A stretch of 64,000 nucleotides of DNA. Source: G001797105 sp964528155. Its GTDB lineage: Bacteria; Chloroflexota; Anaerolineae; Anaerolineales; E44-bin32. The stretch lies in assembly GCA_964528155.1 (NCBI GenBank), contig CAZGRL010000010.1, positions 7,172 to 71,171 of the forward strand, given 5' to 3'. A model generated the notes under the pieces. That model did no database searches. It saw nothing but the letters and a program-made list of their open reading frames with translations, and was not told where the DNA came from. Position numbers and translations under genes: made by a program. How positions within the stretch are numbered: position 1 is the stretch's first letter; every line of letters begins with the position of its first letter. This document shows positions 1-8,448 of this stretch, piece by piece.

Positions 1-620
1 TGTCGGACCTTATCGAGATTCATCGTCACTGTGCGCCACAGGCCCCAGTCCTGACCACAAAGCTCCGCAATGCGAGCGATATTGATCGTCTCCTTGTCAG
101 AATCCCCCAAGTCGTGTTCAAGCAGGAGCATAATCGTATCGATCACGTCTTTCTCGTTGATGCGGACGATCTGCATCTTCTCCAGCATCAGCTCAGCCAG
201 GGGGATGGTCGGCGAGTCCACTTCGAGTCTTCCATTCCATGGAATGACGTGACAGAAGTCCAACTTCTCATAGAACACATCGACGTGGAGCTTGTTCGAC
301 GAGTTATCGAAGATGGCGCGCCCGCCTTCGCTGACGACGAAGACCTCACGGTTTTCGACGTAGCCCAAGTCAGCCAGCATGCGTCTGACGTCGGCGGCCT
401 GACGGCCGTAACCGGCAAAATCAATGTCGGTGTAGGCGCGGCCCATCTCGGCTTGCAGGTATCCGAAGTTGGGACAGTGCGTCTGGAAGGCCAGGGAACC
501 GAGAAGTCGTACCATCAGGCCCTCACGATCGGCCGCGCTGACGATACGCTTCACCTCGCGCTCGAACCGCTCGCGCTCGGATGCATCCTGGGGCTTCATG
601 CCGATGGAGAGGTCTGGCAT
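1..620 (-). CDS. nucleotidyltransferase-fold protein, 3' part outside window
   Basis: I translated this frame by hand; it stays open from an ATG at 620 to the window edge (about 206 codons). Near residues 42-68 it has LLGSLAF followed by TDIDFAGYG, the spacing of the G-S...D-x-D signature of the nucleotidyltransferase fold. Further on, LMLEKMQIVRINEKDVIDTI resembles the helical segment after the catalytic core in AbiEii-like and other minimal nucleotidyltransferases. A GAGG lies 9 bases before the ATG. Substrate unknown. It is divergent from the DeoR gene and no antitoxin or partner is visible inside the window. The fold is fairly sure, the AbiEii relationship weak. Confidence 0.6.
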   Translation of the reverse strand, partial: MPDLSIGMKPQDASERERFEREVKRIVSAADREGLMVRLLGSLAFQTHCPNFGYLQAEMGRAYTDIDFAGYGRQAADVRRMLADLGYVENREVFVVSEGGRAIFDNSSNKLHVDVFYEKLDFCHVIPWNGRLEVDSPTIPLAELMLEKMQIVRINEKDVIDTIMLLLEHDLGDSDKETINIARIAELCGQDWGLWRTVTMNLDKVR

Positions 621-840
621 TGTGCGGCGCCTCGTGGTGGAAGATTACCCGGACCCCCAGACTGAGATTATAGCTCGAAGAACCGGAACTTGCAAAACAT
701 GTCATAATCCTGCATAATTGAAAAACCCAGGTGGCCAGATCAATCAAATCGGACCAAAACCACGGCCTAAGCGCCCGACAGGCGGGCCACAACCGATCAT
801 TGACGATCAGGTCTCCTGAAGGAAAGGAAAACGGTCGGGT
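621..840. promoter_or_regulatory. divergent intergenic region, AT-rich promoter area
   Basis: About 220 bases separate two divergent genes. The segment around 661-725 is clearly AT-richer than its surroundings and contains several TATAAT-like hexamers (CATAAT, GCATAATTG) on either strand. A purine-rich AAGGAAAGGAAAA just before 841 is the likely ribosome binding site for the DeoR gene, whose start is TTG. No defined operator recognised. Confidence 0.4.
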
Positions 841-1669
841 TTGGGCAAGAATCTGATCCCTGCGCAGCGTCGCAAGCTCATCCACGAGTATCTTCAGCGA
901 CAGAAGATCGTCCGCAGCGCCACGTTGAGCGAACTCTTGGGCGCTTCCGAAGCGACAGTCCGCCGCGACCTCGATTGGCTCGAACGTCAGGGCATTGCCG
1001 AGCGCACACACGGTGGGGCGATCCTCTCGCAGAGGTTGCCAACGGAGCCGGCCTACGCCAGCAGCGCGCTGGCCAACCCTGAAGCCAAGAGGGCGATCGC
1101 CCGCGCCGCGGGCCGTCTGGTCAGANNNNNNNNNNGATACGATCTTCCTCAACAGCGGGACCACCACGACCGAGGTCCTGCTCCACCTCAAGTCCCGCTC
1201 TGACCTATCCAATCTCACTGTCGTCACCAACAATGTCACCGCCGCCTTAGAGGCACGTGATGCCGAGTTTGAGGTCATCTTGCTGGGCGGTGCATTCCGC
1301 CCGCGCTCGTACTCGACCGTCGGGCATTTCGCCACCGAGATGCTGCACGGAATGCATGCCAATAAGACGTTCATCGGGGTCGACGGGATTAGCCTGAAAT
1401 ACAACTGCACCACCCCCGCCAGCACTGAAGCTGAAATCGGCCACGTGATGATCGAGCAGACCCAGGGTCCGGTGTATGTTGTGGCCGATTACACCAAGTG
1501 GGGTGTTGTTTCCAATTTCCAACTCGCCACGCTGGAGGAGGTGGATGGTCTGATCGTGGACGAATGGTTAGATCCGGAAGGCCGGGGGGAGCTCAAGACT
1601 CGCGGGGTTGACGTCATCGCCGCCTGCCTGGACAACGGGGGTTCAGCTCCGGACGCCGATCCAGACTAG
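841..1669 (+). CDS. DeoR family transcriptional regulator (interrupted by assembly gap)
   Basis: TTG start after a purine-rich ribosome site. The N-terminal winged helix has TLSELLGASEATVRRDLDWL, typical of DeoR repressors; the C-terminal sensor domain has NSGTTTTEV, LLGGAFRPRS and FIGVDGIS, the sugar-phosphate-sensing fold of this family. Total length of about 275 residues fits. A run of 10 Ns at 1126-1135 splits the gene and leaves the two halves in different frames; both halves align with one DeoR protein, so the frame change is an artefact of gap size rather than a mutation. It precedes the FAD/GcvT gene by 107 bases on the same strand and may control it. The effector is unknown. Confidence 0.88.
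1126..1135. other. assembly gap (10 N)
   Basis: Ten Ns lie inside the DeoR gene. The upstream half ends LVR and the downstream half begins DTIFLNSG. In DeoR proteins only two or three residues separate these points, so the real gap is probably 6 or 9 bases, a multiple of three. Confidence 0.95.
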
Positions 1670-1678
1670 GAAACCGTG

Positions 1679-1709
1679 CTTGCGCGTGCTCACAAAACAC
1701 GCTAGCAAG
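1679..1709. repeat. imperfect inverted repeat between DeoR and FAD/GcvT genes
   Basis: CTTGCGCGTG at 1679-1688 pairs with CACGC-TA-GCAAG at 1698-1709 around a short A-rich loop, with a two-base bulge. No T-tract follows, so it may be an operator or a weak terminator. Confidence 0.35.
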
Positions 1710-1776
1710 TCCGCGCCTCCCCGTCGGGAGCGCCTCCCGCAGTCAACCAGATAGGGCTCGGGAGGCGGAGGACAGC

Positions 1777-4203
1777 ATGAAAGACCAGGCAACAGTTGTC
1801 ATCATCGGTGGCGGCATCATGGGGGCCAGCGTAGCCTACCATCTGGCCAAGCTCGGCTGGACGGATGTCCTGTTGCTCGAAAAGGGCGAACTCGCCAGTG
1901 GCGAATCAGCCTTCGCCGCCGGGTTGGTGACGCAGTTCCATACCTCGCCGACCCTGATGGAGATCCGCAAATACAGCATCGATCTCTTCAGCGAACTGGG
2001 TCTCTTCGAACATGTCGGAAGTCTGCGCCTGGCTTCGAGCGAGGCGCAGTTGAAGGAACTCCAACGAAATGTGAGCCAGGCCAAGGCCATCGGGCTGGAG
2101 GTCGAGATCATCTCGGCCAGCGAGGCGGTTGAACTCTTCCCAGGCATGACCGATAAGAGTCTTTACGGGGCGGTCTATCTTCCGCGTGATGGTCATCTCG
2201 ACCCATACAGCGCCACCACAGGCCTGGCAGCTCGCGCCAAGGAACTTGGCGTCGCGATACAGACTGACGCCCGGGTGACCGGGATCGAACTCTCCGCCAG
2301 AGGCGAGGTCTCCAAAGTCCGAACTGTGCAGGGTGATGTGCGGGCGGAGATCGTGGTGAACGCCGCCGGCATTTGGGGCCCTCAAGTGGCGGCCATGGCC
2401 GGCGTAGCCATCCCAACCACCCCGGTCGACCACCAGCACATCGCCTTGAAAGCCGTGACCGACAACGTCCTACCCCACGAGACGCCGTGCGTTCGCGACC
2501 CCGACAACCTGGTCTACTTACGAGAAGAAGCCGGCGGGCTGGTCGTCGGCGGCTACGAACTCGACCCACACGCGCGCTGGATCGACGGCACCCCGTGGGA
2601 CCATGGCGGCAAGGCTCTACCCGGGGACTTCGATCGCTTCGAGCCCTTGATGGAAGGCTTGATCCGCCGGCTTCCCTTCGTCGAGAGGGCCGAGATCGTC
2701 AGCCTGGTGTGCCACCCCGGCGCCTACACCCCCGATTCGCGACCGCTTCTGGGACCATCGCCGGAGGTCCGCGGCCTATGGATGGCTGCAGGTCTCTCAC
2801 TGAACGGTTTCGGCGGCGCCGGCGGGATGGGCAAGGTCCTGGCAGAGTGGATCGTCGAGGGCGAGCCTCCTCTGGACGTGTTCTCGTTTCATGCCTGGCG
2901 CTTCGGAAGGGACTACCGCGACCCATCCTACGCCGCCGAACGGACTCGCGAGGGGGTCAAGTATTATTACCTGCTGCGCTATCCGAATGATGAAAACGAA
3001 TGGGCGCGGCCACACAAGGTGAGTCCGGTCCATTACCGCCTCCAGGACCGGGGCGCGGTTTTCGGTGAGAAGAACGGTTGGGAGCGAGTCAACTTCTTCA
3101 ATCCGGGCAAACCCTGGCGGCGGGCAGGCGCCGATCAGCGGCAGTGGGGGTGGAATCGTCCGCCGTACTTCGAGCGAGTCTCCGAGGAGCATCGGGCCGT
3201 TCGAGAGCGTGCCGCCCTGTTCGACATGTCATCGTTCGGCAAGATCGACGTCAGCGGCCCCGGTTCCGTGAAACTACTTCAACGACTTGCAGACAATAAC
3301 GTCGACACCAAGGTCGGAAAGGTCATTTACACGCAATTCCTCAACACCCGGGGCGGCGTCGAAGCCGATCTGACCATCACCCGCCTGTCTGAAGACCGCT
3401 TCAGGGTCATCACCGGCTCCGGTTTCATCGGGAATGACATCGGCTGGATCAAGATGCACATTCAGCCCGAAGATGGCCCGGTTGAGGTGCGCGACACGAC
3501 TGAGGAACTTGCATGTCTTGGCCTTTGGGGCCCGCGAGCGCGCGATGTGCTGCGGGCGATCACCGAGAGTGATGTTTCCAACCAGGCTGTTCCATACATG
3601 TCGGCGCGGGAGATCGACGTCAGGGGCATCCCCGTCTTGGCCCAGCGTGTGACGTACGTGGGCGAGCTGGGTTGGGAGCTCTACATGTCAAGCCAGAGCG
3701 CCGTCCAGGTTTGGGATGCACTGGTCCAAGCCGGCAAGCCGGTAGACATTGACACCGGAGGCTACAAGGCGCTGGACTCGCTGAGGTTGGAGAAGGGCTA
3801 CCGCTACTACAGCATGGACGTCACAACGGTTGAGAACCCGTACGCCGCTGGACTGGGCTTCGCCGTCCGTCTGGGGAAGGGCGACTTCATCGGCCGTCAG
3901 GCGCTGCTCGAGATCAAGGAGCGCGGGATCGACCACAGACTTTGCACGATTACCGTCGGTGATGAAGACTATTTGTGTATCTACGGTGGCGAAGCGGTAT
4001 GGTCAGAAGGAGCTGTCGTCAGCAGGTTGCGAAGCGCCGGCTACGGCCACACGCTTGAGAAGAACATCGCCTACACCTACCTGCCCATCGCGCTGACCGA
4101 GCCCGGCACGCCACTGCATGTAGAGGTCTTTGGTCAGACGATCCCCGCCGTGGTGACACCTGACGTGCTCTACGATCCCGAGGGCACAAAGCTGAGAGCA
4201 TAG
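1777..4203 (+). CDS. FAD-dependent dehydrogenase fused to GcvT domain (dimethylglycine/sarcosine dehydrogenase-like)
   Basis: 808 residues, the usual size of dimethylglycine or sarcosine dehydrogenase-like two-domain enzymes. The N-terminus has the Rossmann FAD motif GGGIMG at 11-16. The DAO-type oxidase domain runs to about residue 370. The C-terminal half (about 420-800) is a GcvT-like folate-binding domain with NTRGGVEADLTI near 523 and YVGELGWELY near 628. Such enzymes oxidise an N-methyl group and pass formaldehyde to tetrahydrofolate, giving 5,10-methylene-THF; likely cytoplasmic. GGAGG sits 6 bases before the ATG. It converges on an operon for corrinoid-dependent methyl transfer to the same folate pool, which supports an N-methylglycine substrate. 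The exact substrate cannot be read from sequence. Confidence 0.85.
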   Translation: MKDQATVVIIGGGIMGASVAYHLAKLGWTDVLLLEKGELASGESAFAAGLVTQFHTSPTLMEIRKYSIDLFSELGLFEHVGSLRLASSEAQLKELQRNVSQAKAIGLEVEIISASEAVELFPGMTDKSLYGAVYLPRDGHLDPYSATTGLAARAKELGVAIQTDARVTGIELSARGEVSKVRTVQGDVRAEIVVNAAGIWGPQVAAMAGVAIPTTPVDHQHIALKAVTDNVLPHETPCVRDPDNLVYLREEAGGLVVGGYELDPHARWIDGTPWDHGGKALPGDFDRFEPLMEGLIRRLPFVERAEIVSLVCHPGAYTPDSRPLLGPSPEVRGLWMAAGLSLNGFGGAGGMGKVLAEWIVEGEPPLDVFSFHAWRFGRDYRDPSYAAERTREGVKYYYLLRYPNDENEWARPHKVSPVHYRLQDRGAVFGEKNGWERVNFFNPGKPWRRAGADQRQWGWNRPPYFERVSEEHRAVRERAALFDMSSFGKIDVSGPGSVKLLQRLADNNVDTKVGKVIYTQFLNTRGGVEADLTITRLSEDRFRVITGSGFIGNDIGWIKMHIQPEDGPVEVRDTTEELACLGLWGPRARDVLRAITESDVSNQAVPYMSAREIDVRGIPVLAQRVTYVGELGWELYMSSQSAVQVWDALVQAGKPVDIDTGGYKALDSLRLEKGYRYYSMDVTTVENPYAAGLGFAVRLGKGDFIGRQALLEIKERGIDHRLCTITVGDEDYLCIYGGEAVWSEGAVVSRLRSAGYGHTLEKNIAYTYLPIALTEPGTPLHVEVFGQTIPAVVTPDVLYDPEGTKLRA

Positions 4204-4251
4204 CTTCAGTCAGTACTTCAATATCACCAAATCGATCCGATCGGTTTCCGG

Positions 4252-5166
4252 CTAGGCTGTCTCGGTTCCGGACCTCAACTCGCGTCGACGGGCACGCCGA
4301 GCTGCACGCTCTGATCCGGCTTCCGAGGCTCCTCGATGCGCCTGCAGCCAGGCCTGGCAGTTTTCATCCTGGGCGCGCATGACATTGCCCGCCATGATTG
4401 CCAGGCGGATCTCTTCCTCAAGCGGGTTGGTGATGGCCGCTGTCAGCCCGGCCGCCATCGCCATTGTCAAAAACGCAGCATTCAGGCGCAATCGGTCCGG
4501 GAGACCGAAGGAGATATTCGACGCGCCGCATATCGTGTTCACTCCGAGCTCCTTGCGGACTCGTCGAACAACCTCAAAAAGCGACATGCCGGCGTTGGCG
4601 ACTGCCCCCACCGGCATGGCCAGCGGGTCGATCAGCACATCCTGCCGCGGGATGCCGTACGATTCGGCTCGCTCGACGATCTTCTTCGCCACGGCGAATC
4701 TCACCGCCGGATCCTCGGATATCCCCGTTTCATCGTTGGCCACCCCGATGACCGCCGCTCCGTATTCCTTGATCATGGGGAGCACGGCTTCCAGACGCTC
4801 ATCCTCGCCCGTCACCGAGTTCACGAGCGGCTTTCCTTGGTAGGCTTTCAGCCCGGATTCCAGCGCGGCAACGACAGATGAGTCGATACTCAGCGGGACT
4901 TCGACGACGCGCTGCACGATGCGTATCGCTTCGGCGAGAATGCCCGGCTCATCGGCGAGCGGAATGCCAGCGTTGACATCCAGGATGTGGGCGCCGGCGG
5001 AGGCCTGAGCCAGTGCGTCTTCTCGAACCCGGGTGAAGTCCCCGGCGGCCATCTCGACCCCCAGTCTCGAGCGGCCGGTCGGGTTGATCCTCTCGCCAAT
5101 GATGACAAACGGCAGTCCCGGTCCGATCCGAACTTCGCGTGAAGGTGAAGTAATCACGGTTTCCAT
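4252..5166 (-). CDS. methyltetrahydrofolate:corrinoid methyltransferase (pterin-binding, AcsE/MtgA-like)
   Basis: 304 residues in the pterin-binding (DHPS-like) TIM-barrel family. Motifs match the methyl-THF:corrinoid transferases: GERINPTGR at 24-32, DVNAG at 63-67, NSVTGE at 116-121 and GASNISFG at 214-221, the last carrying the Asn used for N5 activation. It would move methyl between a corrinoid protein and tetrahydrofolate. In this operon the likely direction is methyl-Co to THF, feeding MetF. It is the last gene of the minus-strand run and overlaps metF by one base. The C-terminal tail is Arg-rich and unlike the core. It lacks the activation and cap domains of MetH. Confidence 0.88.
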   Translation of the reverse strand: METVITSPSREVRIGPGLPFVIIGERINPTGRSRLGVEMAAGDFTRVREDALAQASAGAHILDVNAGIPLADEPGILAEAIRIVQRVVEVPLSIDSSVVAALESGLKAYQGKPLVNSVTGEDERLEAVLPMIKEYGAAVIGVANDETGISEDPAVRFAVAKKIVERAESYGIPRQDVLIDPLAMPVGAVANAGMSLFEVVRRVRKELGVNTICGASNISFGLPDRLRLNAAFLTMAMAAGLTAAITNPLEEEIRLAIMAGNVMRAQDENCQAWLQAHRGASEAGSERAARRARRRELRSGTETA

Positions 5167-6131
5167 CAGCTTGAAGCATCCTCTCTTTCAACGACATGAG
5201 CATTCCGCCCGGATTGTCGCCGAGGCAGCAGTCCGGACTCTTCGATGATCTCGGCCACAAGCTCTTCCTGCCGGTAGGCCATCACGTGCACGCCGCTCAC
5301 CCCTTCAATTTCCCGGAGTTCCTGGATGATCTCCACGCAAAGCCGTTTGCCTTCTTCCCGCTGTCGGTCGGCCGGGACCGAGCGTAACCTCTGGATCACT
5401 TCGTCGGGGATCACGACGCCCGGGACGCGCGAGCGAAGCCATTCGGCCGTCTTGGCCGAGCGCAGTGGACCAACTCCGGCCAGGATGAAGACCTGTTTAT
5501 CCAGACCGAGGTCGCGCACGGCGGTCATGTAGCGGCGCATCAGCCCCAGGTCAAAACAAAACTGAGTCTGCACGAATTCCGCGCCGGCCTCAGCTTTTTT
5601 GGCCAGCCTGAGCGGTCGAAAATCGAACGGCGGCACAAAGGGATTCGCCGCGGCGCCGAGAAAGAATCTTGGTGGGGCTTCGAGGCTCCGTCCGCTGAGA
5701 AATCTACCCTGGTCACGCAAGATCCGCGCTGTGCGCAGCAAGCTGATCGAGTCCAGGTCGAAGACCGACTTTGACTCGGGCTGATCTCCCGCCTGCACCC
5801 CATCCCCGGTGAGGCACAGCAGGTTGCGCACCCCCATGGCCGCCGCCCCCAGAAGGTCCCCCTGAATAGCGATCCGGTTCTTATCGCGGCAGGAGACCTG
5901 CATCACCGGTTCATACCCGGCGCGCGTCAACAGGGCACACATGCCGACGCTCGACATGTGGACGTTGGCGCCGGAGGCGTCGGTTGCATTGATCGCATCG
6001 CAAACGGAGGCAAGGACCAGAGCGCGGTCGTAGACCGCCTGCGGATCAGCGCTGTCGGGTGGGTTGAGCTCGGCGGTTACGGCGAAGCGCCCGGAGCGCA
6101 GCACGCGTTCCAGCCGTGAACCGGAATTCAT
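5166..6131 (-). CDS. metF: 5,10-methylenetetrahydrofolate reductase
   Basis: 321 residues of the MTHFR TIM-barrel family. Recognisable segments are VTAELNPPDSADP near the start, TDASGANVHMS, the FAD/folate stretch GVRNLLCLTGDG and AEFVQTQFCFD. It interconverts methylene-THF and methyl-THF with FAD. Here it sits between the MetV-like gene (4-base overlap, ATGA type) and the methyl-THF:corrinoid transferase (1-base overlap), so it probably runs oxidatively on methyl groups delivered by the corrinoid protein, though biosynthetic use is possible. The linked MetV suggests a MetFV-type complex, which does not use NAD(P)H directly by itself in acetogens. Confidence 0.93.
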   Translation of the reverse strand: MNSGSRLERVLRSGRFAVTAELNPPDSADPQAVYDRALVLASVCDAINATDASGANVHMSSVGMCALLTRAGYEPVMQVSCRDKNRIAIQGDLLGAAAMGVRNLLCLTGDGVQAGDQPESKSVFDLDSISLLRTARILRDQGRFLSGRSLEAPPRFFLGAAANPFVPPFDFRPLRLAKKAEAGAEFVQTQFCFDLGLMRRYMTAVRDLGLDKQVFILAGVGPLRSAKTAEWLRSRVPGVVIPDEVIQRLRSVPADRQREEGKRLCVEIIQELREIEGVSGVHVMAYRQEELVAEIIEESGLLPRRQSGRNAHVVEREDASS

Positions 6132-6583
6132 TCATCCCACCCCGTCGGTGTGCCCTGGCCCGGTCTGCGGACTTCGTTGATCCAGGCCGAGCTGTCCTTC
6201 AGTCGCCGATCGACCGGGGGAAGGATGTGGAGAATCTCGCGTCCGTTGACCGGCATCCGCTTCGAACGCTCCCAGGCCTGCATCCACACGCAGTCCATTT
6301 CCGGCAAGACCTCACACCTGCCATCCGCCCGCACACCGCCGCAGGGGCCGTTGCGCATCTCCTTGGGACATGTCATCGGGCAGGTCATCCCGGTCTGATG
6401 CAACACACACTGTCCGCACATCCTGCAATCGAATATCGGCCCCCTGGTGATGCGCTCTCCGAACACGAAAAGGTGCTCGACACGTCCACCTGGTGTAAGC
6501 CAATGCCGCAGGGGTGCCAACGCATGGCGCGTCGCATCGTATGCCAGCTCGAGCAGATGCGGACGAACCTGTAGTACAGACAC
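6128..6583 (-). CDS. metV: MetV-like zinc-binding partner of MetF (MTHFR C-terminal domain)
   Basis: 151 residues with a dense cysteine block at 53, 56, 59, 68, 72, 81, 90 and 98 (CRMCGQC, CPMTCPK, RNGPCGG, CVW), the pattern of the MTHFR_C/MetV family. In acetogens MetV binds metal and is needed for MetF activity. Genes are adjacent and overlap by 4 bases, supporting co-expression and a complex. The family match rests on the cysteine pattern and neighbour, both strong. Metal type (Zn or Fe-S) is not determinable here. Confidence 0.85.
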   Translation of the reverse strand: MSVLQVRPHLLELAYDATRHALAPLRHWLTPGGRVEHLFVFGERITRGPIFDCRMCGQCVLHQTGMTCPMTCPKEMRNGPCGGVRADGRCEVLPEMDCVWMQAWERSKRMPVNGREILHILPPVDRRLKDSSAWINEVRRPGQGTPTGWDE

Positions 6584-6609
6584 CCGCCTTGCCTTGACCT
6601 CCTGCGCGA

Positions 6610-6912
6610 TCAGCCCTCGAGGCCTCCGCCAACAGCCAACTGTCGCAGACGCGTCTCGGGGTATTCGCGCTCCAAAACGGCACAGACCGCTTGAGTTGCT
6701 TCGTCGGCGGAAGCGTTACTCTCCTCCCAGTCGGAGGTGCGCCAGGCGCCGAGGTAATCATCCGTCCCGGCCATTCCGGAGATCATGGCAGCTTGGTCGA
6801 TCGCCTGCTGAAACCGATCGCTCAGCGGTCGTGAGGCCTTGGCCTCCCCCGAGCGAGCCTTGACCTGGGCCGGGATGTCGCGCCAGTAGACAACTTGCAC
6901 CCGTGTACTCAT
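6610..6912 (-). CDS. small PF13769-type ('virulence factor') domain protein
   Basis: 100 residues. VVYWRDIPAQVKAR at the start and LSDRFQQAIDQAAM in the middle match my recollection of the family named 'Virulence factor' (PF13769), a name that says little about function. It overlaps the DUF1638 gene by 4 bases and precedes metV by 26 bases, so it belongs to the C1 operon. No membrane segment, signal peptide or metal motif is visible. Its place between corrinoid and folate enzymes suggests an accessory role in methyl transfer. Confidence 0.7.
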   Translation of the reverse strand: MSTRVQVVYWRDIPAQVKARSGEAKASRPLSDRFQQAIDQAAMISGMAGTDDYLGAWRTSDWEESNASADEATQAVCAVLEREYPETRLRQLAVGGGLEG

Positions 6913-7520
6913 CGCATAAGCTCCTGAAGCCGCGACTCGAGCGCCCCAAGCCCAACTTGGCGGACTTCAAGCGGAAGATGGATCTGGTCGGCCGCCCATT
7001 GCGCTTTCTCTTTGAGCCGCGCGTCATCTGTCTGTGCGAGGTAGACCGCACGGACGTAGTTTCCAAAGTAGTCCTTCAGAAGCTCGGGGTGCCGATCAAG
7101 CCCCAGGCCCTGGATGACAAGGTGGTCAAAGGAACGCACCAGAAAGTCAGTCAGGAAGAATGTTCCCGTCGCCTCTTGCACCAATGTCTCGAAACGATCG
7201 CCGGCGTACATCTCGTAACAATGCGGTCCGGTCACTCGCTCGACGCCTTCCGCTTCAAGCATCTGATCCAGCACGCCCCCCGTGCCGCAGTCGCCAAAGA
7301 CCACGACGACGCGCTCGTACTCCGCTCGGGCCTCACGGATGCGTCTCTGAACGGCCGGGGGGATCCGTTCGGGGCGATTGTGCAAGAGTGCCGGGACGCC
7401 TAACACATCCGCCCGCCATTTGTGTTTCTCCTTCAGGGCAAGAACCTCGCGCGCCAACGCACCGCAGGCGATGATCGCCGTCGCAGGCTGCCCACCGAAG
7501 GTCGTTATTCCCTCACCCAC
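6909..7520 (-). CDS. DUF1638 domain protein
   Basis: 203 residues. IIACGALAREV near residue 18, VVVVFGDCGTGG near 72 and GPHCYEMYAG near 98 fit DUF1638, a family I know from neighbourhoods of corrinoid and methylamine methyltransferase genes. The three conserved Cys/His positions could bind metal or cofactor, but no reaction is established. It starts 19 bases after the homocysteine-type methyltransferase and overlaps the next gene. Likely an accessory factor of the methyltransferase pathway. Confidence 0.78.
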   Translation of the reverse strand: MGEGITTFGGQPATAIIACGALAREVLALKEKHKWRADVLGVPALLHNRPERIPPAVQRRIREARAEYERVVVVFGDCGTGGVLDQMLEAEGVERVTGPHCYEMYAGDRFETLVQEATGTFFLTDFLVRSFDHLVIQGLGLDRHPELLKDYFGNYVRAVYLAQTDDARLKEKAQWAADQIHLPLEVRQVGLGALESRLQELMR

Positions 7521-7539
7521 GCGTCATGAGCCTCGCAGA

Positions 7540-8448
7540 CTACTTGACCTGGGCCAGGCGTTCACCCAGCGCCGATTTCATCTTGGTCAGGTGAGCCGGC
7601 GTGCTGCCGCAGCATGCACCGATGATCCGGGCGCCGGCCTCGGCCGCCTGGACGGCGTAGCGGGCCATCTCGTCCGGACCGGCGTCGTAGACGGTCTTTC
7701 CATTCACCCACTTGGGAATGCCGGCATTCGACTTGGCCACAAGCACGGCTTCCGGCGCAACATCATGCATCTTTTTGATAACATCAAGGATCTCTTCCGG
7801 CCCGTTCCCGCAGTTCCCGCCGACGGCAACGACCTCGAGTTCCTCGAGAGCCTTTACGGCTTCTTCAGGCGCGACGCCCATCATCGTCCTGCCATGAGTG
7901 TCGAAGGTCATCGTGGCCACAACCGGGATCTGCGTAGAGATGGTCTTTACGCCTTCGATGGCAGCCCGAAGCTCCTCCAGCGCCGAGATGGTTTCGATCC
8001 AGATCACATCGGCGCCGCCACCGATCAGGGCCTGGGCCTGTTCAGCAAAGCCGGAAACAGCATCGGCGTAGATCAGGTTGCCGAAAGGCTCAAGCAACTC
8101 TCCGCTAGGTCCGATGTCGCCGACAATCAGGGCGCCACTTCCGACCTCGGCGACAACTCGACGCGCCAACACAACGCCGGCATGGTTGAGTTCCGTCGCC
8201 CGGTCCTGCAAGTTGTGCATTCCAAGTCGGAAGCGATTGCCTCCGAATGTGTTGGTCAGAATCATCTGCGCGCCGGCTTCGAGATAGCCGCGGTGAACCG
8301 AAGCGACGCGATCGGGCTGCTCGACGTTCCACAGCTCAGGTGAGCCGCCTTGTTCGAGGCCAAGACTGAAGAGCATCGTTCCCATGGCTCCGTCAGCCAG
8401 GATCACTTCGGATTGACTGAGTAGCTCTTGTAGAGGGTCCATGGTCAT
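7540..8448 (-). CDS. homocysteine S-methyltransferase family protein (BHMT/MetH-N-like)
   Basis: 302 residues from the ATG at 8448, which overlaps the TGA of the corrinoid gene (ATGA); an in-frame upstream start at 8523 would lie inside that gene. The fold shows ADGAMGTMLF near the N-terminus, TNTFGGNR at 65-72 and the three zinc cysteines: C213 in GGNCGNG and C279-C280 in GACCGST. This family transfers methyl groups to homocysteine or to a corrinoid partner. Next to a free-standing corrinoid protein it may take methyl from methyl-cobalamin to make methionine, or act as a substrate methyltransferase. The thiol acceptor is not proven. Confidence 0.88.
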   Translation of the reverse strand: MTMDPLQELLSQSEVILADGAMGTMLFSLGLEQGGSPELWNVEQPDRVASVHRGYLEAGAQMILTNTFGGNRFRLGMHNLQDRATELNHAGVVLARRVVAEVGSGALIVGDIGPSGELLEPFGNLIYADAVSGFAEQAQALIGGGADVIWIETISALEELRAAIEGVKTISTQIPVVATMTFDTHGRTMMGVAPEEAVKALEELEVVAVGGNCGNGPEEILDVIKKMHDVAPEAVLVAKSNAGIPKWVNGKTVYDAGPDEMARYAVQAAEAGARIIGACCGSTPAHLTKMKSALGERLAQVK

